Shown here: positions 16,943 to 28,987 of the stretch, piece after piece
Position numbering within the stretch: position 1 is the first letter of the stretch
How the letters are laid out: each line of letters begins with the position of its first letter
Source: Streptomyces sp. HUAS ZL42
GTDB lineage: Bacteria; Actinomycetota; Actinomycetes; Streptomycetales; Streptomycetaceae
Reading direction: 5' to 3'
NCBI RefSeq assembly: GCF_040782645.1
Contig: NZ_CP160403.1
Location: 4,623,001 to 4,687,000 of the forward strand
Length of the DNA stretch: 64,000 nt
The notes under the pieces: model-generated
Database searches by the model: none
Told to the model about the DNA's origin: nothing
Seen by the model: only the letters and a program-made list of their open reading frames with translations
Position numbers and translations under genes: made by a program

Positions 16943-18049
16943 CTACTTCAGGTTGATCGCCTGGCAGTCCGCCTTGTACTTGTTCGTGCAGATGTCGGAC
17001 ACCTTGTAGATGCCGTCCGCGATCACCGTCTGCTTGATGTTGTCCTTCTGCAGGGCGACCACGGTGACCAGCTGGGCGGGGATCTTCTTGTTGGTGGGGC
17101 TGTCGACCCGGTCCGGGACGAGGGCGTCGAACTGGATGTTGTGGCCCTGGACCTTGGCGACGGCCATCTCCGCGGCGGCCTCGGCGAGGTCCGGGTACGG
17201 CTTGTAGACGCTCATGAACTGCTCGCCGGCGACGATCCGCTGCACCGCCGGCAGCTCCGCGTCCTGGCCGGTGATGGGCGGCAGGTCGGTCACACCCGCG
17301 GACTGGAAGGCCTTGATGATGGCGCCCGCCATGGCGTCGTTGGCGGAGTAGACGGCGGCGATGTTCTTCTTGCCGAGCTTCTTGATCGCCTCGGTCATCT
17401 CCTTCTCGGCGGTGTCCGGGCTCCAGGCGGCGGTGTCGTAGGACGCCGCGACGGTCACCTTGCCGTTCAGCTCGGAGAGCGCGCCCGTCTTGAACACCTT
17501 GGCGTTCGGGTCGGTGGGCGAACCGTTGATCATGACGATCTTGTCGGAGGTGTCCGCGCTTGAGCCCAGCGCCTCGAGCAGGGAGCGGCCCTGCACCTCG
17601 CCGACGAGCTCGCCGTCGAAGGAGACGTACGCGTCGATCGGGCCCTCGGCCAGCCGGTCGTAGGCGATGACCGGAATGCCCGCGTCCTTGGCCTTCGTCA
17701 CCGTCTCGGCGATGGCGTGGGAGTCGACCGCGTCGAGGACGATGACGTCGACCTTGTCGTCGATCATCTTCTCCATCTGGGTCTTCTGCTTCTTCGCGTC
17801 GGACTCGGCGTTGGCGTACTCCGTCTTGCCGCGGTTGCCGGTGAGGGAGGCGATCTTCTCCTTCATGATGGGGTAGTCGAACTGCTCGTACCGGGTGTTG
17901 GTCTTCTCCGGCATCAGAACGCCCACGGTGACGTCGCTGCCCTTGGTCGGGCCGGCGTCGCTGCTGGTCTCCGTCGCGTTCAGCATGCTGCAGCCGGCGA
18001 GCGAGAGGGTCATCGTGGTTGCGGCCACAACTATGGCGATACGACGCAT
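16943..18049 (-). CDS. Sugar-binding lipoprotein of an ABC transporter (XylF-like)
   Basis: 368 aa. A lipobox (SLAGC, cysteine about residue 20) follows a basic hydrophobic signal. The mature protein is a type I periplasmic-binding fold closest in pattern to XylF/ChvE: GVLMPEKTNTRYEQFDYPIM, DVIVLDAVDSHAIAETV, DAGIPVIAYDRL, VYSANDAMAGAII, ITGQDAELPAVQ. Xylose or another monosaccharide is the likely ligand. No ATPase or permease gene is nearby, so it is orphaned in this window. ATG 18049 is chosen; GTG 18058 is an alternative. It converges with the transglutaminase gene, nine bases apart. Confidence 0.85.
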   Translation of the reverse strand: MRRIAIVVAATTMTLSLAGCSMLNATETSSDAGPTKGSDVTVGVLMPEKTNTRYEQFDYPIMKEKIASLTGNRGKTEYANAESDAKKQKTQMEKMIDDKVDVIVLDAVDSHAIAETVTKAKDAGIPVIAYDRLAEGPIDAYVSFDGELVGEVQGRSLLEALGSSADTSDKIVMINGSPTDPNAKVFKTGALSELNGKVTVAASYDTAAWSPDTAEKEMTEAIKKLGKKNIAAVYSANDAMAGAIIKAFQSAGVTDLPPITGQDAELPAVQRIVAGEQFMSVYKPYPDLAEAAAEMAVAKVQGHNIQFDALVPDRVDSPTNKKIPAQLVTVVALQKDNIKQTVIADGIYKVSDICTNKYKADCQAINLK

Positions 18050-18351
18050 GCGGGGGCTCACTTCAGGTGCGTTTCGGACATGGGTACGGCGTGGTGGCCC
18101 ATGTGTCAGAAAAGCCAACGCGGCGGCAACCTCCGGCGTCAAGCCAAACTACTTAACGAGATAGCAACATCACACTCCGCATAACGCATGTCGCCGCGCC
18201 GGTGAGTTGTGCAGGTCATATGGAGAAGAACGGAAATCTCTCCGAACAACCCTTACGAATTGTTCACCCGACGACAGTTCACAGACTGCCGGGGATCCGC
18301 ATCAAGAGGCCGCCCACCAGGCCTACAACCATTCCCGCGCCTCAAGTGTCT

Positions 18352-18387
18352 TGATCGCCGACGGCTGCACCCTGCCGTCGGCGATCA
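18352..18387 (+). promoter_or_regulatory. Leader hairpin next to the ribosome site of the PA14/FnIII gene
   Basis: A perfect 14-bp stem (TGATCGCCGACGGC and complement) with loop TGCACCCT ends four bases before the GAAGGA ribosome site of the gene that starts at 18403. Its position suggests post-transcriptional control or mRNA protection. It could also be a terminator for upstream transcription, but no gene precedes it on this strand. Confidence 0.55.
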
Positions 18388-18402
18388 GGACCGAAGGAAC
18401 GT

Positions 18403-20124
18403 ATGTACCCAGCCAGACGCACGACCGCCGCGGTCTCCACCGCCGTCGTGCTCGCCACCGCGGGCGGCCTGCTCACCATGGCCTCCGCGCCCGCCTCCGC
18501 CGCCACGACGTGCACCTCGCCCGTCTACAAGCGGCAGTTCTTCGCCAACACGGCGTTCTCCGGCACGCCGAAGAAGACCGACTGCGACACCGCCGTCAAC
18601 GAGAGCTGGGGCACCGGCGCCCCCGCCTCCGGCCTGCCGAGCAACTACTTCGGCGTCCGCTGGACGGTGACGCGCGACTTCGGCTCCGGCGGCCCCTTCT
18701 CCTTCGCGGTCTCCGGCCAGGACGGCATCCGCGTCTATCTCGACGGCGTCCGCAAGGTCGACCTCTGGAAGAACGTCTCGACGACCGTCTCCAAGACCGT
18801 CAACGTCACGATCCCCTCCGGCAGGCACACCCTCCGGATCGACTACGTCAACTGGACCGGCTCCGCCGTCGTCAAGTTCGGCTACACGCCTCGCACTTCG
18901 GCGACCGTCGACACCGTCAAGCCGCTCACCCCGACGGGCATGGCGGTCTCGTACGACACGGTCCTCGGCCAGGCGAAGCTGACCTGGGCCAGGAACAAGG
19001 AGATGGACCTCGCCGGGTACAAGGTCTACCGGCGCCTCAACGGCACCTCGTTCGGCGGCACGCCGCTGGTGTCGACGGTCTCCACCTCGTTCACCGACAC
19101 CCCGCCGAAGACCGGCGAGACGTTCTACTACGAGGTCCGCGCCTACGACAAGGCCGGCAACGTCTCGACGGGCACGGCCGACATGCCCGTCACCACCGTC
19201 GACCGGACCGCCCCCGCCGTGCCCACAGGCCTGAGTACCGACTCCGAACCGGAGGGGCTGTCGGTCGGGTGGAGCGGGGTCGCGGGAGCGGCGTCGTACC
19301 GGGTGTACCGGGCGGCGACCGCGGACGGCACGTACACACAGGTCGGCGGTACGACGGATCAGGTCGTGTACGTCGACACCTCGGCCGCCGAGGACGTCAC
19401 CTACTACTACCGGGTGACCTCCCTCGACGCGGCGGGCAACGAGTCCCCGCGGTCTGCCGCCGTCAGCGGCGAGCGCCAGGACCTCACACCGCCGTCCGCC
19501 GTGACCGGGGTGACCGTCACCCCCACCGAGTACGGCTTCGAGGTGCACTGGGACGCCAACCCCACCGCCGACCTGGCGAGCTATGTCGTGCGCCGCGGTG
19601 AGCTGCTCGGGGACGAGGAGGAGCGGGTCTGCTCCCTCTACCCGGGCTACTACGTGTCGGCCGACACCACCTCGTACGCGTACACCACCCTCCCGGACGG
19701 CGAGGAGTCCTGCTTCATCGTCGATGCCGTCGACGACGCCGGGAACTCCTCCTTCAAGTGGACCGGCGAGGCCCAGATCGTGATCGCGACCGAACTCGAC
19801 ACCCCGCCGAGCGTGGCGACGCCGGAGGGTTCGCCGCTGACGCTCAACGCGACCGGCGCGGAGGGCGACGAGGGCAACCTGCTCGAGTGGTACGGGCTGG
19901 GCGAGGGCGCGCCGGAGCAGGCGGGCGGCTACCGCATCTACCGGTGGAACCCCGACACCTCGGCTTACGAGAAGATCGCCGACGCCGCTCCCGGCGCCTT
20001 CCAGTACTTCGACACCGGCGCCCGCCGCGGCACCACGTCGTACTACTGGGTGACCGCCGTGGCCGAGGACGGCACCGAGTCACTCCCGGCGGGCGACTGG
20101 GCGGTCACCGCGCCGGCCGCCTGA
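18403..20124 (+). CDS. Secreted PA14 and fibronectin type III protein
   Basis: 573 aa with a Sec signal peptide (residues 1-33: basic MYPARR, hydrophobic core, ASA cleavage). Residues 34-165 resemble a PA14/GLUG-type carbohydrate-binding jelly roll (NYFGVRWTVTRDF, VYLDGVRKVDLW, HTLRIDYVNWTG). Then come at least three fibronectin III repeats, each with the Y(R/K)VYR and YYYRV(T/R)(A/S) strand pair (about 190-280, 285-365, 380-470) and a fourth, weaker one at the C-terminus. No catalytic domain is seen, so it is likely an extracellular adhesin or polymer-binding protein. Confidence 0.8.
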   Translation: MYPARRTTAAVSTAVVLATAGGLLTMASAPASAATTCTSPVYKRQFFANTAFSGTPKKTDCDTAVNESWGTGAPASGLPSNYFGVRWTVTRDFGSGGPFSFAVSGQDGIRVYLDGVRKVDLWKNVSTTVSKTVNVTIPSGRHTLRIDYVNWTGSAVVKFGYTPRTSATVDTVKPLTPTGMAVSYDTVLGQAKLTWARNKEMDLAGYKVYRRLNGTSFGGTPLVSTVSTSFTDTPPKTGETFYYEVRAYDKAGNVSTGTADMPVTTVDRTAPAVPTGLSTDSEPEGLSVGWSGVAGAASYRVYRAATADGTYTQVGGTTDQVVYVDTSAAEDVTYYYRVTSLDAAGNESPRSAAVSGERQDLTPPSAVTGVTVTPTEYGFEVHWDANPTADLASYVVRRGELLGDEEERVCSLYPGYYVSADTTSYAYTTLPDGEESCFIVDAVDDAGNSSFKWTGEAQIVIATELDTPPSVATPEGSPLTLNATGAEGDEGNLLEWYGLGEGAPEQAGGYRIYRWNPDTSAYEKIADAAPGAFQYFDTGARRGTTSYYWVTAVAEDGTESLPAGDWAVTAPAA

Positions 20125-20137
20125 TCCGAACAGCACG

Positions 20138-20170
20138 AAGGGGCCGGGAGGTTCGCCTCCCGGCCCCTTT
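20138..20170 (+). terminator. Rho-independent terminator of the PA14/FnIII gene
   Basis: AAGGGGCCGGGAGG pairs with CCTCCCGGCCCCTTT around TTCG, immediately after the stop. A stable tetraloop and a short T run make this a canonical bidirectional terminator with hspR on the other strand. Confidence 0.9.
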
Positions 20171-20186
20171 CGTCTGCGTGTGGCCG

Positions 20187-20639
20187 TCAGTCCGACGGCC
20201 CCGGCCGCTTGGGCCGCCACACCACCAACGCGCCGGTCTGCTGCACCTCCTGGTACGGAACCAGGTCACGGCGGTAGGAGGCATGCACCGCCGCCTCCCG
20301 CTGCTGCATCGCCACGGCGGCACCCTCCAGCGCCGCCTCCAGCTCCGCGACACGGGACTGCAGCGCGACCACCTGGTTCTCCAGTTCGATGATCCGCTTG
20401 ATGCCGGCCAGGTTGATGCCCTCGTCCTGCGACAACGCCTGCACCTGGCGGAGCAGTTCGATGTCGCGGGCCGAGTAGCGGCGGCCCCGGCCGGCGGTGC
20501 GGTCGGGGGAGACCAGGCCCAGCCGGTCGTACTGCCGCAGCGTCTGCGGGTGCAGGCCGGAGAGCTGGGCCGCCACCGAGATGACGTAGACCGGGGTCTC
20601 CTCGGTCAGTTCATACGGGTTACGTCGACGGCCATCCAT
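20187..20639 (-). CDS. hspR: HspR, MerR-type heat-shock repressor
   Basis: 150 aa. N-terminal MerR helix-turn-helix (VYVISVAAQLSGLHPQTLRQYDRLGLV, then GRGRRYSARDIELL) and a coiled-coil C-terminal half. HspR represses the dnaK operon and clpB by binding HAIR sites with DnaK as co-repressor. It is the last gene of the dnaK-grpE-dnaJ-hspR operon, starting six bases after the dnaJ stop. The start MDGRRRNPYELTEETP matches known Streptomyces HspR; a TTG at 20648 is possible. Confidence 0.95.
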   Translation of the reverse strand: MDGRRRNPYELTEETPVYVISVAAQLSGLHPQTLRQYDRLGLVSPDRTAGRGRRYSARDIELLRQVQALSQDEGINLAGIKRIIELENQVVALQSRVAELEAALEGAAVAMQQREAAVHASYRRDLVPYQEVQQTGALVVWRPKRPGPSD

Positions 20640-20644
20640 CTCTG

Positions 20645-21820
20645 TCAAGCTCCCTTCGCGGCCTCGAACAGCTCCGCCCGCGGATCCTCGCCCACCGTCG
20701 CCTCGCGATACGCCTCGAGCGCGTCACGAGCCTTCCCCGTCAGGTCCTTGGGAACACTCACCTCGACGGTGACCAGCAGGTCTCCGCGGGTGCCGTCCTT
20801 GCGGACCGCGCCCTTGCCCCGGGCGCGCATGGTGCGGCCGTTGGGCGTGCCCGGCGGCAGCTTCAGGGTCAGCGCCGGTCCGCCCAGCGTGGGCACCCTG
20901 ACCTCGCCGCCCAGAGCCGCCTCCGCGAAGGTCACCGGCACGGTCACCGTCAGGTTGTCGCCCTTGCGGCCGAACACCGGGTGCGCGTCGACGTGCACCA
21001 CCACGTACAGGTCGCCCGCCGGGCCGCCCCGCTCGCCGGGCGCGCCCTTGCCGCGCAGACGGATGCGCTGGCTGTCGGTGACGCCCGCCGGGATGCGGAC
21101 CTGCATCGTGCGGGACGACTTCGCCCGCCCGCTGCCCTTGCACTCCAGGCAGGGGTGCTCGGCGATGAGGCCGCGGCCCTTGCAGTCCGGGCACGGGTCG
21201 GTCAGCGAGAAGCCACCGCCCGAGCCGCGGGCCACCTGGCCCGTGCCCACGCAGGTCGGGCACACCCTCGGCGTGCCGTTCTTGTCGCCGGTGCCCGAGC
21301 AGGCCTTGCACGGTGCCTGCGAGGACATCCTGAGCGGGACCGTCGCGCCCTCGATCGCCTCGGTGAAGCTGAGCGTGACCTCGGACTCGATGTCCTGGCC
21401 CCGGCGCGGCTGGGTCCGTGTGCCGGTGGTACCGCCGCGGTTGAACAGGCCCCCGAAGACGTCACCGAGACCGCCGCCGAAGCCGCCGGACCCGCCCCCC
21501 TGGGCGCCGCCTCCGAAGAGGTCGCCCAGGTCGAAGTTGAAGGAGCCGCCGCCCGCGCCCGGCCCCGGACGGAAGCCGCCGTTGCCGAAGAGGGTGCGGG
21601 CCTCGTCGTACTCCTTGCGCTTCTTGGGGTCACCGAGGACGTCGTTCGCCTCGGAGATCTCCTTGAAGCGCTCCTCCGCCTTGACGTTGCCCTTGTTGGC
21701 GTCCGGGTGGAACTCGCGGGCGAGCTTCCGGTACGCCTTCTTGATCTCGGCCTCGGTGGCGTCCTTGGGGACGCCGAGGACCTTGTAGTAGTCCTTCTCG
21801 ATGAAGTCCTTGGTGCTCAT
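20645..21820 (-). CDS. dnaJ: DnaJ co-chaperone
   Basis: 391 aa. J domain (1-75) with HPD at 38-40, a Gly/Phe-rich linker (FGGGAQGGGSGGFGGG), four CxxCxGxG zinc repeats (CKACSGTG, CPTCVGTG, CPDCKGRG, CLECKGSG), and the C-terminal substrate-binding domains. It delivers clients to DnaK and stimulates its ATPase. It is third in the heat-shock operon, 33 bases downstream of grpE. Confidence 0.97.
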   Translation of the reverse strand: MSTKDFIEKDYYKVLGVPKDATEAEIKKAYRKLAREFHPDANKGNVKAEERFKEISEANDVLGDPKKRKEYDEARTLFGNGGFRPGPGAGGGSFNFDLGDLFGGGAQGGGSGGFGGGLGDVFGGLFNRGGTTGTRTQPRRGQDIESEVTLSFTEAIEGATVPLRMSSQAPCKACSGTGDKNGTPRVCPTCVGTGQVARGSGGGFSLTDPCPDCKGRGLIAEHPCLECKGSGRAKSSRTMQVRIPAGVTDSQRIRLRGKGAPGERGGPAGDLYVVVHVDAHPVFGRKGDNLTVTVPVTFAEAALGGEVRVPTLGGPALTLKLPPGTPNGRTMRARGKGAVRKDGTRGDLLVTVEVSVPKDLTGKARDALEAYREATVGEDPRAELFEAAKGA

Positions 21821-21853
21821 CCTCGACGTCCCTCCTCCCTCGTTGGTTCAAGC

Positions 21854-24434
<2,581 letters not shown>

Positions 24435-24436
24435 TC

Positions 24437-25471
24437 TTATCCGTTCCTTACACGCAACTGGGGACTGACCTGCGACGATGTAACGCGGCGAGTGCCGTAA
24501 CGGGGTCCCAGAGGCTTGACGCGCAGCAGTGCGAACACGACGACGAGGGCTCCCCCCGCCACCCAGAACAACGCGGACGCCCCCACCCATCCCATGTGCA
24601 CGAGGACGCCCACGCCTACCCCGCAGAACGCTCCGATGCCCAGCAGGACCGTCGCCCCCTGCGGAGTCAGCCCGATCCGCCGCAGCCGGTGCGCGAGATG
24701 GTCGCTGCCGCCGCGCAGCAGGGGGCGCCCGGCCAGCCGCCGCGACAGCACGACGAGCACGACGTCGGCGCTCGCGACGGCGGTGAGCGCGAACAGCACC
24801 CCCGCACTGGAGGCGAGCCCGTGCCCGGCCCGGGTGAGCACGGCCGCCGAGGCGAGTACGAAGCCGGTGAACATCGACCCGCACGCGCCGAGCGCCACGC
24901 GCGCGGGAGGCCAGTTGTGCATGAGGAACCCGGTCAGCGCGGCCGCCAGCACGCTCAGCAGCACCTCGAGGCCGTCCATCACCTCCGCGGCGGCACAGGC
25001 GCCCACCCCGAAGGCGGTGACGACGCCGACGGTGCCCGCGAGCGCATCGGCGTGGTCGAGCGCCCTGAATCCGACGACCACGAAGACGATCCAGCCGACG
25101 GCCAGCAGCCCGGCGGGCAGCCCGGTCTCGTCGTACGGCACCACACAGGCCGCCGCGACCGCCGTACCGCCGGCCAGGACCCGCGTTCCGACCCGCCGCA
25201 CGTCGGCCATCAGCCCGAGGCCGGCGACGGCCGCCCCGGCGACCAGCAGTTCCCTGATGGCGGACCCCAGGGGCGCCACACCCGTCCAGTCGCCCGCCGC
25301 CGTCACGAGACAGGTGGCGAGCACGACGGCGGCCCCGCACACCGGAAGGGGCCGCTGCCGCCGCGGCCGGCGGTCGGCGTCCCGCAGGCGCCGGGCGGGC
25401 AGGCTTCGCACGGCCGTGAGCACGGCGGAGAGCAGCAGGGCGGCGGTGGCGGCGGTGATCCCGTAGAGCAC
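24437..25471 (-). CDS. MraY/WecA-family membrane protein with lost catalytic residues
   Basis: 344 aa, about ten transmembrane helices, arranged like polyprenyl-phosphate sugar-1-phosphate transferases. The family motifs are recognisable but altered: GLMADVRRV in place of GxxDDxxxL, FRALDHADALAG in place of NxxxxxDGxDGLA, GACGSMFTGF in place of GDxGSLFLGF, and SDHLAHRLRR in place of the HIHHRL loop. The aspartates that bind Mg2+ and the nucleophile position are thus gone or changed. It is probably a transport or scaffolding derivative, or uses another mechanism. GTG 25471 has no ribosome site. The gene lies next to the dnaK promoter. Confidence 0.7.
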   Translation of the reverse strand: MLYGITAATAALLLSAVLTAVRSLPARRLRDADRRPRRQRPLPVCGAAVVLATCLVTAAGDWTGVAPLGSAIRELLVAGAAVAGLGLMADVRRVGTRVLAGGTAVAAACVVPYDETGLPAGLLAVGWIVFVVVGFRALDHADALAGTVGVVTAFGVGACAAAEVMDGLEVLLSVLAAALTGFLMHNWPPARVALGACGSMFTGFVLASAAVLTRAGHGLASSAGVLFALTAVASADVVLVVLSRRLAGRPLLRGGSDHLAHRLRRIGLTPQGATVLLGIGAFCGVGVGVLVHMGWVGASALFWVAGGALVVVFALLRVKPLGPRYGTRRVTSSQVSPQLRVRNG

Positions 25472-25720
25472 AGCTATAAATTAAGCGGGATGTCATGATT
25501 TGCGGTGAATAACACCACCCACTCGGCGCGCCGCCCGCGCACCCAGACTGAGGGCCGCCTCAGTAGCACAGATCACCGACCACCCGGCTACAGTGCAGCG
25601 CAAGATGGGGGTAGTCTCAGAGGACCGCATAAGTTACCGCTTAGTAATCTCGAGGGCTCACCGCGGATCGCCTCCGCGGACACCCTCGACGAACCCCTCG
25701 CAGGCCCGAGGAGCCCCGAA

Positions 25721-28015
25721 ATGCAACTCGCCGCGATCATCGTGTCGCTGGTCCTGACCGTGGTCGGCGTTGCGCTGCTCGCACGCGCCATCGGCCAGTT
25801 CGTCCGGTACTTCAAGCTCGGCCAGCCGATGCCGGCCGGCGCCCGGACCGACAACCCCTACCAGCGCAGCGTGACGCTCGTGAAGGAGTTCCTCGGCCAC
25901 ACGCGGATGAACCGCTGGGGCATCGTGGGCGTCGCCCACTGGTTCGTGGCGATCGGCTTCCTGACGCTGCCGCCGACCCTGGCGCAGGCGTTCGGCCAGC
26001 TCTTCCAGGCCGACTGGACACTGCCGGTCATCGGCGAGTTCCTGCCGTTCGAGATGTACATCGAGTTCATCGGCGTGATGACGGTCCTGGGCATCGCCGT
26101 CCTGATGGTGATCCGCCTGCTGAACCTGCCGTCGCGCCCGGGCCGCAAGTCCCGGTTCGCGGGCTCCAAGGCCGGCCAGGCGTACTTCGTCGAGTACGTC
26201 ATCCTCACCATCGGCCTGGCCATCTACGTCCTGCGCGGCCTCGAGGGCGCGCTGCACCACGTGGAGGGCTACGAGGCCGGGTACTTCGCGTCGTACCCGC
26301 TGGTCCTGGCCTTCAAGGGCCTGAGCGTCACCGCGCTTCAGAACCTCGTCTACCTGACCGCGATGGTCAAGATCGGCACCTCGTTCGTCTGGATGATCGT
26401 GGTCTCGCTGAACACCAACATGGGTGTGGCCTGGCACCGCTTCCTGGCCTTCCCGAACATCTGGTTCAAGCGCAACGCGACCGGCGAGACGGCCCTCGGC
26501 GCCCTGCAGCCGATGACCTCGGGCGGCAAGCCCATCGACTTCACCGACCCCGGCGACGACGACGTCTTCGGCGTCTCCCAGGTCGAGCAGTTCTCCTGGA
26601 AGGGCCTGCTGGACTTCTCCACCTGCACGGAGTGCGGCCGCTGCCAGTCGCAGTGCCCCGCCTGGAACACGGGCAAGCCCCTCTCCCCCAAGCTGCTGAT
26701 CATGTCGCTGCGGGACCACGCCCACGCCAAGGCGCCCTACCTGCTGGCGGGCGGCGGCAAGACGATGGAGGGCGAGGAGAAGGCGTCGGCCGAGGCTTTG
26801 AAGGACGTCCCGGCGCCGGCGCTGGCCGAGGCCGAGCGCCCGCTGATCGGCACCGCCGAGGACAACGGCGTCATCGACCCTGACGTCCTGTGGTCCTGCA
26901 CCACCTGCGGCGCCTGCGTCGAGCAGTGCCCGGTGGACATCGAGCACGTCGACCACATCGTCGACATGCGCCGCTACCAGGTCATGATCGAGAGCTCCTT
27001 CCCGTCCGAGGCGGGCACGATGCTCAAGAACCTGGAGAAGAAGGGCAACCCCTGGGGCCTGGCCAAGAAGCAGCGCCTGGAGTGGCTGAAGGAAGTCGAC
27101 TTCGAGGTGCCGGTCGTCGGCCAGGACATCGAGGACCTCACCGAGGTCGAGTACCTGTACTGGGTCGGCTGCGCGGGCGCCCTGGAGGACCGCGCCAAGA
27201 AGACCACCAAGGCCTTCGCGGAACTCCTCCACATCGCGGGCGTGAAGTTCGCGATCATGGGCGGCGACGAGAAGTGCACCGGTGACTCCGCCCGCCGCCT
27301 CGGCAACGAGCCCCTGTTCCAGGAGCTCGGCATGGAGAACGTCATGGCCCTGAACATGGCGTTCGGCGAGGAGCTGGACGACGACGGCAAGGTCGTTCCC
27401 GAGTCGGCGAAGCCCAGGTCGGCCAAGAAGATCGTCGCCACCTGCCCGCACTGCCTCAACACCATCGGCAACGAGTACCCGCAGCTCGGCGGCGACTACG
27501 AGGTCATCCACCACACCCAGCTGCTCCAGCACCTGGTGGACGAGGGCAAGCTGATCCCCGTCACCCCGGTCGAGGGCATCATCACCTACCACGACCCCTG
27601 CTACCTGGGCCGCCACAACAAGATCTACACGCCCCCGCGCGAGATCATCGCAGGCGTCCCCGGACTGCGCAACGAGGAGATGCACCGCCACAAGGAGCGC
27701 GGCTTCTGCTGCGGCGCCGGCGGCGCGCGCATGTGGATGGAGGAGCGGATCGGCAAGCGCATCAACGACGAGCGCGTCGACGAGGCCCTCTCCCTCAACC
27801 CCGACATCGTCTCCACCGCCTGCCCCTTCTGCCTGGTCATGCTCACGGACTCCGTGAACGGCAAGAAGAACGACGGCAAGGCGAAGGAGTCCATCCAGGT
27901 CGTGGACGTCGCCCAGCTGCTCCTCGAGTCCGTCAAGACACCGGCCACGGACGACGAGCCCCCGGCGGGCTCGTCGGAGACGGAGAGCGAGCCGGAGCCC
28001 GCGCCCGCGAAGTAG
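25721..28015 (+). CDS. Large Fe-S oxidoreductase (membrane heme-b/4Fe-4S, HdrD/GlpC-like)
   Basis: 764 aa. Residues 1-260 are membrane-embedded (about five to six helices: IIVSLVLTVVGVALLARA, GVMTVLGIAVLMVI and more) with conserved histidines (HWF, LHHVEGY) that could bind heme. Two 4Fe-4S motifs, CTECGRCQSQCP and CTTCGACVEQCP, follow, then two CCG-type domains (ATCPHCLNTIGNEYP, CCGAGGARMW, ACPFCLVMLT) as in heterodisulfide reductase HdrD and glycerol-3-phosphate dehydrogenase GlpC. It likely passes electrons from a soluble donor to the quinone pool. ATG 25721 has GAGGAG 12 bases upstream. Well terminated. Confidence 0.9.
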   Translation: MQLAAIIVSLVLTVVGVALLARAIGQFVRYFKLGQPMPAGARTDNPYQRSVTLVKEFLGHTRMNRWGIVGVAHWFVAIGFLTLPPTLAQAFGQLFQADWTLPVIGEFLPFEMYIEFIGVMTVLGIAVLMVIRLLNLPSRPGRKSRFAGSKAGQAYFVEYVILTIGLAIYVLRGLEGALHHVEGYEAGYFASYPLVLAFKGLSVTALQNLVYLTAMVKIGTSFVWMIVVSLNTNMGVAWHRFLAFPNIWFKRNATGETALGALQPMTSGGKPIDFTDPGDDDVFGVSQVEQFSWKGLLDFSTCTECGRCQSQCPAWNTGKPLSPKLLIMSLRDHAHAKAPYLLAGGGKTMEGEEKASAEALKDVPAPALAEAERPLIGTAEDNGVIDPDVLWSCTTCGACVEQCPVDIEHVDHIVDMRRYQVMIESSFPSEAGTMLKNLEKKGNPWGLAKKQRLEWLKEVDFEVPVVGQDIEDLTEVEYLYWVGCAGALEDRAKKTTKAFAELLHIAGVKFAIMGGDEKCTGDSARRLGNEPLFQELGMENVMALNMAFGEELDDDGKVVPESAKPRSAKKIVATCPHCLNTIGNEYPQLGGDYEVIHHTQLLQHLVDEGKLIPVTPVEGIITYHDPCYLGRHNKIYTPPREIIAGVPGLRNEEMHRHKERGFCCGAGGARMWMEERIGKRINDERVDEALSLNPDIVSTACPFCLVMLTDSVNGKKNDGKAKESIQVVDVAQLLLESVKTPATDDEPPAGSSETESEPEPAPAK

Positions 28016-28030
28016 TCCTCACGGCGGTCC

Positions 28031-28066
28031 GACGCCCCCGGGTTCGATCCTGAACCCGGGGGCGTC
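28031..28066 (+). terminator. Terminator of the Fe-S oxidoreductase gene
   Basis: GACGCCCCCGGGTTC pairs perfectly with its complement around GATCCT, starting 15 bases after the stop. Strong stem of 15 bp. Confidence 0.9.
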
Positions 28067-28095
28067 GCCGTACGCATGGACCTGGCGGTCCCGCG

Positions 28096-28770
28096 GTGGT
28101 CCTGCTGTTCTCCCGCTGCTGCGCGCGGTGGGGGGAGGCTCCACACGTTCCTGGGGGCTCCGAGCACGCCGACCTGGTCGCCCGTGACGGCAGCGGTGTG
28201 CTGTGGCTCTACCGCGGCAACGGCACCGGTGGCTTCGCGAGCCGCATCAAGATCGGCGGCGGCTGGCAGATCTACAACAAGATCACCGGTGGCACCGACT
28301 ACACCAGGGACGGCCGGGCCGACCTGCTCGCCACCGACACCTCCGGGGTGCTCTGGCTGTACAAGGGCACCGGCAACTACGCCGCTCCCTTCGCGACCAG
28401 GGTGAAGATCAGCGGCGGCTGGGGCGTCTACAACAAGATCACCGCTGTGGGGAACGTCGGCGGCACCGCCGCGGGCGACCTGATCGCCCGTGACAGCAGC
28501 GGTGTGCTGTGGCTCTACCCCGGCTACGGCAGTGGCACATTCTCCCCGCGCGTCAGGATCGGCAGCGGCTGGAACATCTACAGCGACCTCATCGGCATCG
28601 GCGACGCCAACCGTGACGGCCGCCCCGACCTGTTCGCATACGACAAGAGCACGAACTGGACGTACCTCTACCGCGGCACCGGCAACTCCGCGGCGCCTTT
28701 CGCTACGCGGTTCGCCTGCACGACCCCCGACCCCCTCGGCAATCCCTACCCCTACAACCTCATGGCCTGA
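28096..28770 (+). pseudogene. Truncated FG-GAP/VCBS repeat protein
   Basis: The reading frame encodes tandem repeats of the FG-GAP/VCBS beta-propeller type (RDGSGVLWLYRGNGTGGF, DGRADLLATDTSGVLWLYKG, DSSGVLWLYPGYGSGTFS, DGRPDLFAYDKSTNW), normally part of long secreted proteins. No signal peptide or start with a ribosome site is present and the first repeat begins abruptly near 28150, so the N-terminus is missing. It is best read as the tail of a deleted gene that follows the terminator of the Fe-S oxidoreductase. Confidence 0.65.
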
Positions 28771-28987
28771 CACCTCCGTGGCCGGAAGGGACCGCCCGGG
28801 ACCGCTCGTCCGGCGACACGGTGAAATCGACGACGTACGGGGGCGTGGAAGGCCCTGCACTTCTCCAACTGGGCCCCCTACGCGCCCCTTAGACATCCCG
28901 TAAGGGATGTCACAGCTCGGCAGCAAAGCCGGGCCCGGAAGGCCAGGCCCGGCCCACCGCTCCCCGGGACCAGGTACGTTCGAGAAC

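Noticed and set aside
25658..27691. 677-codon minus-strand frame across the Fe-S oxidoreductase gene
   Set aside because: Antisense shadow; the plus-strand frame carries all Fe-S and CCG motifs.
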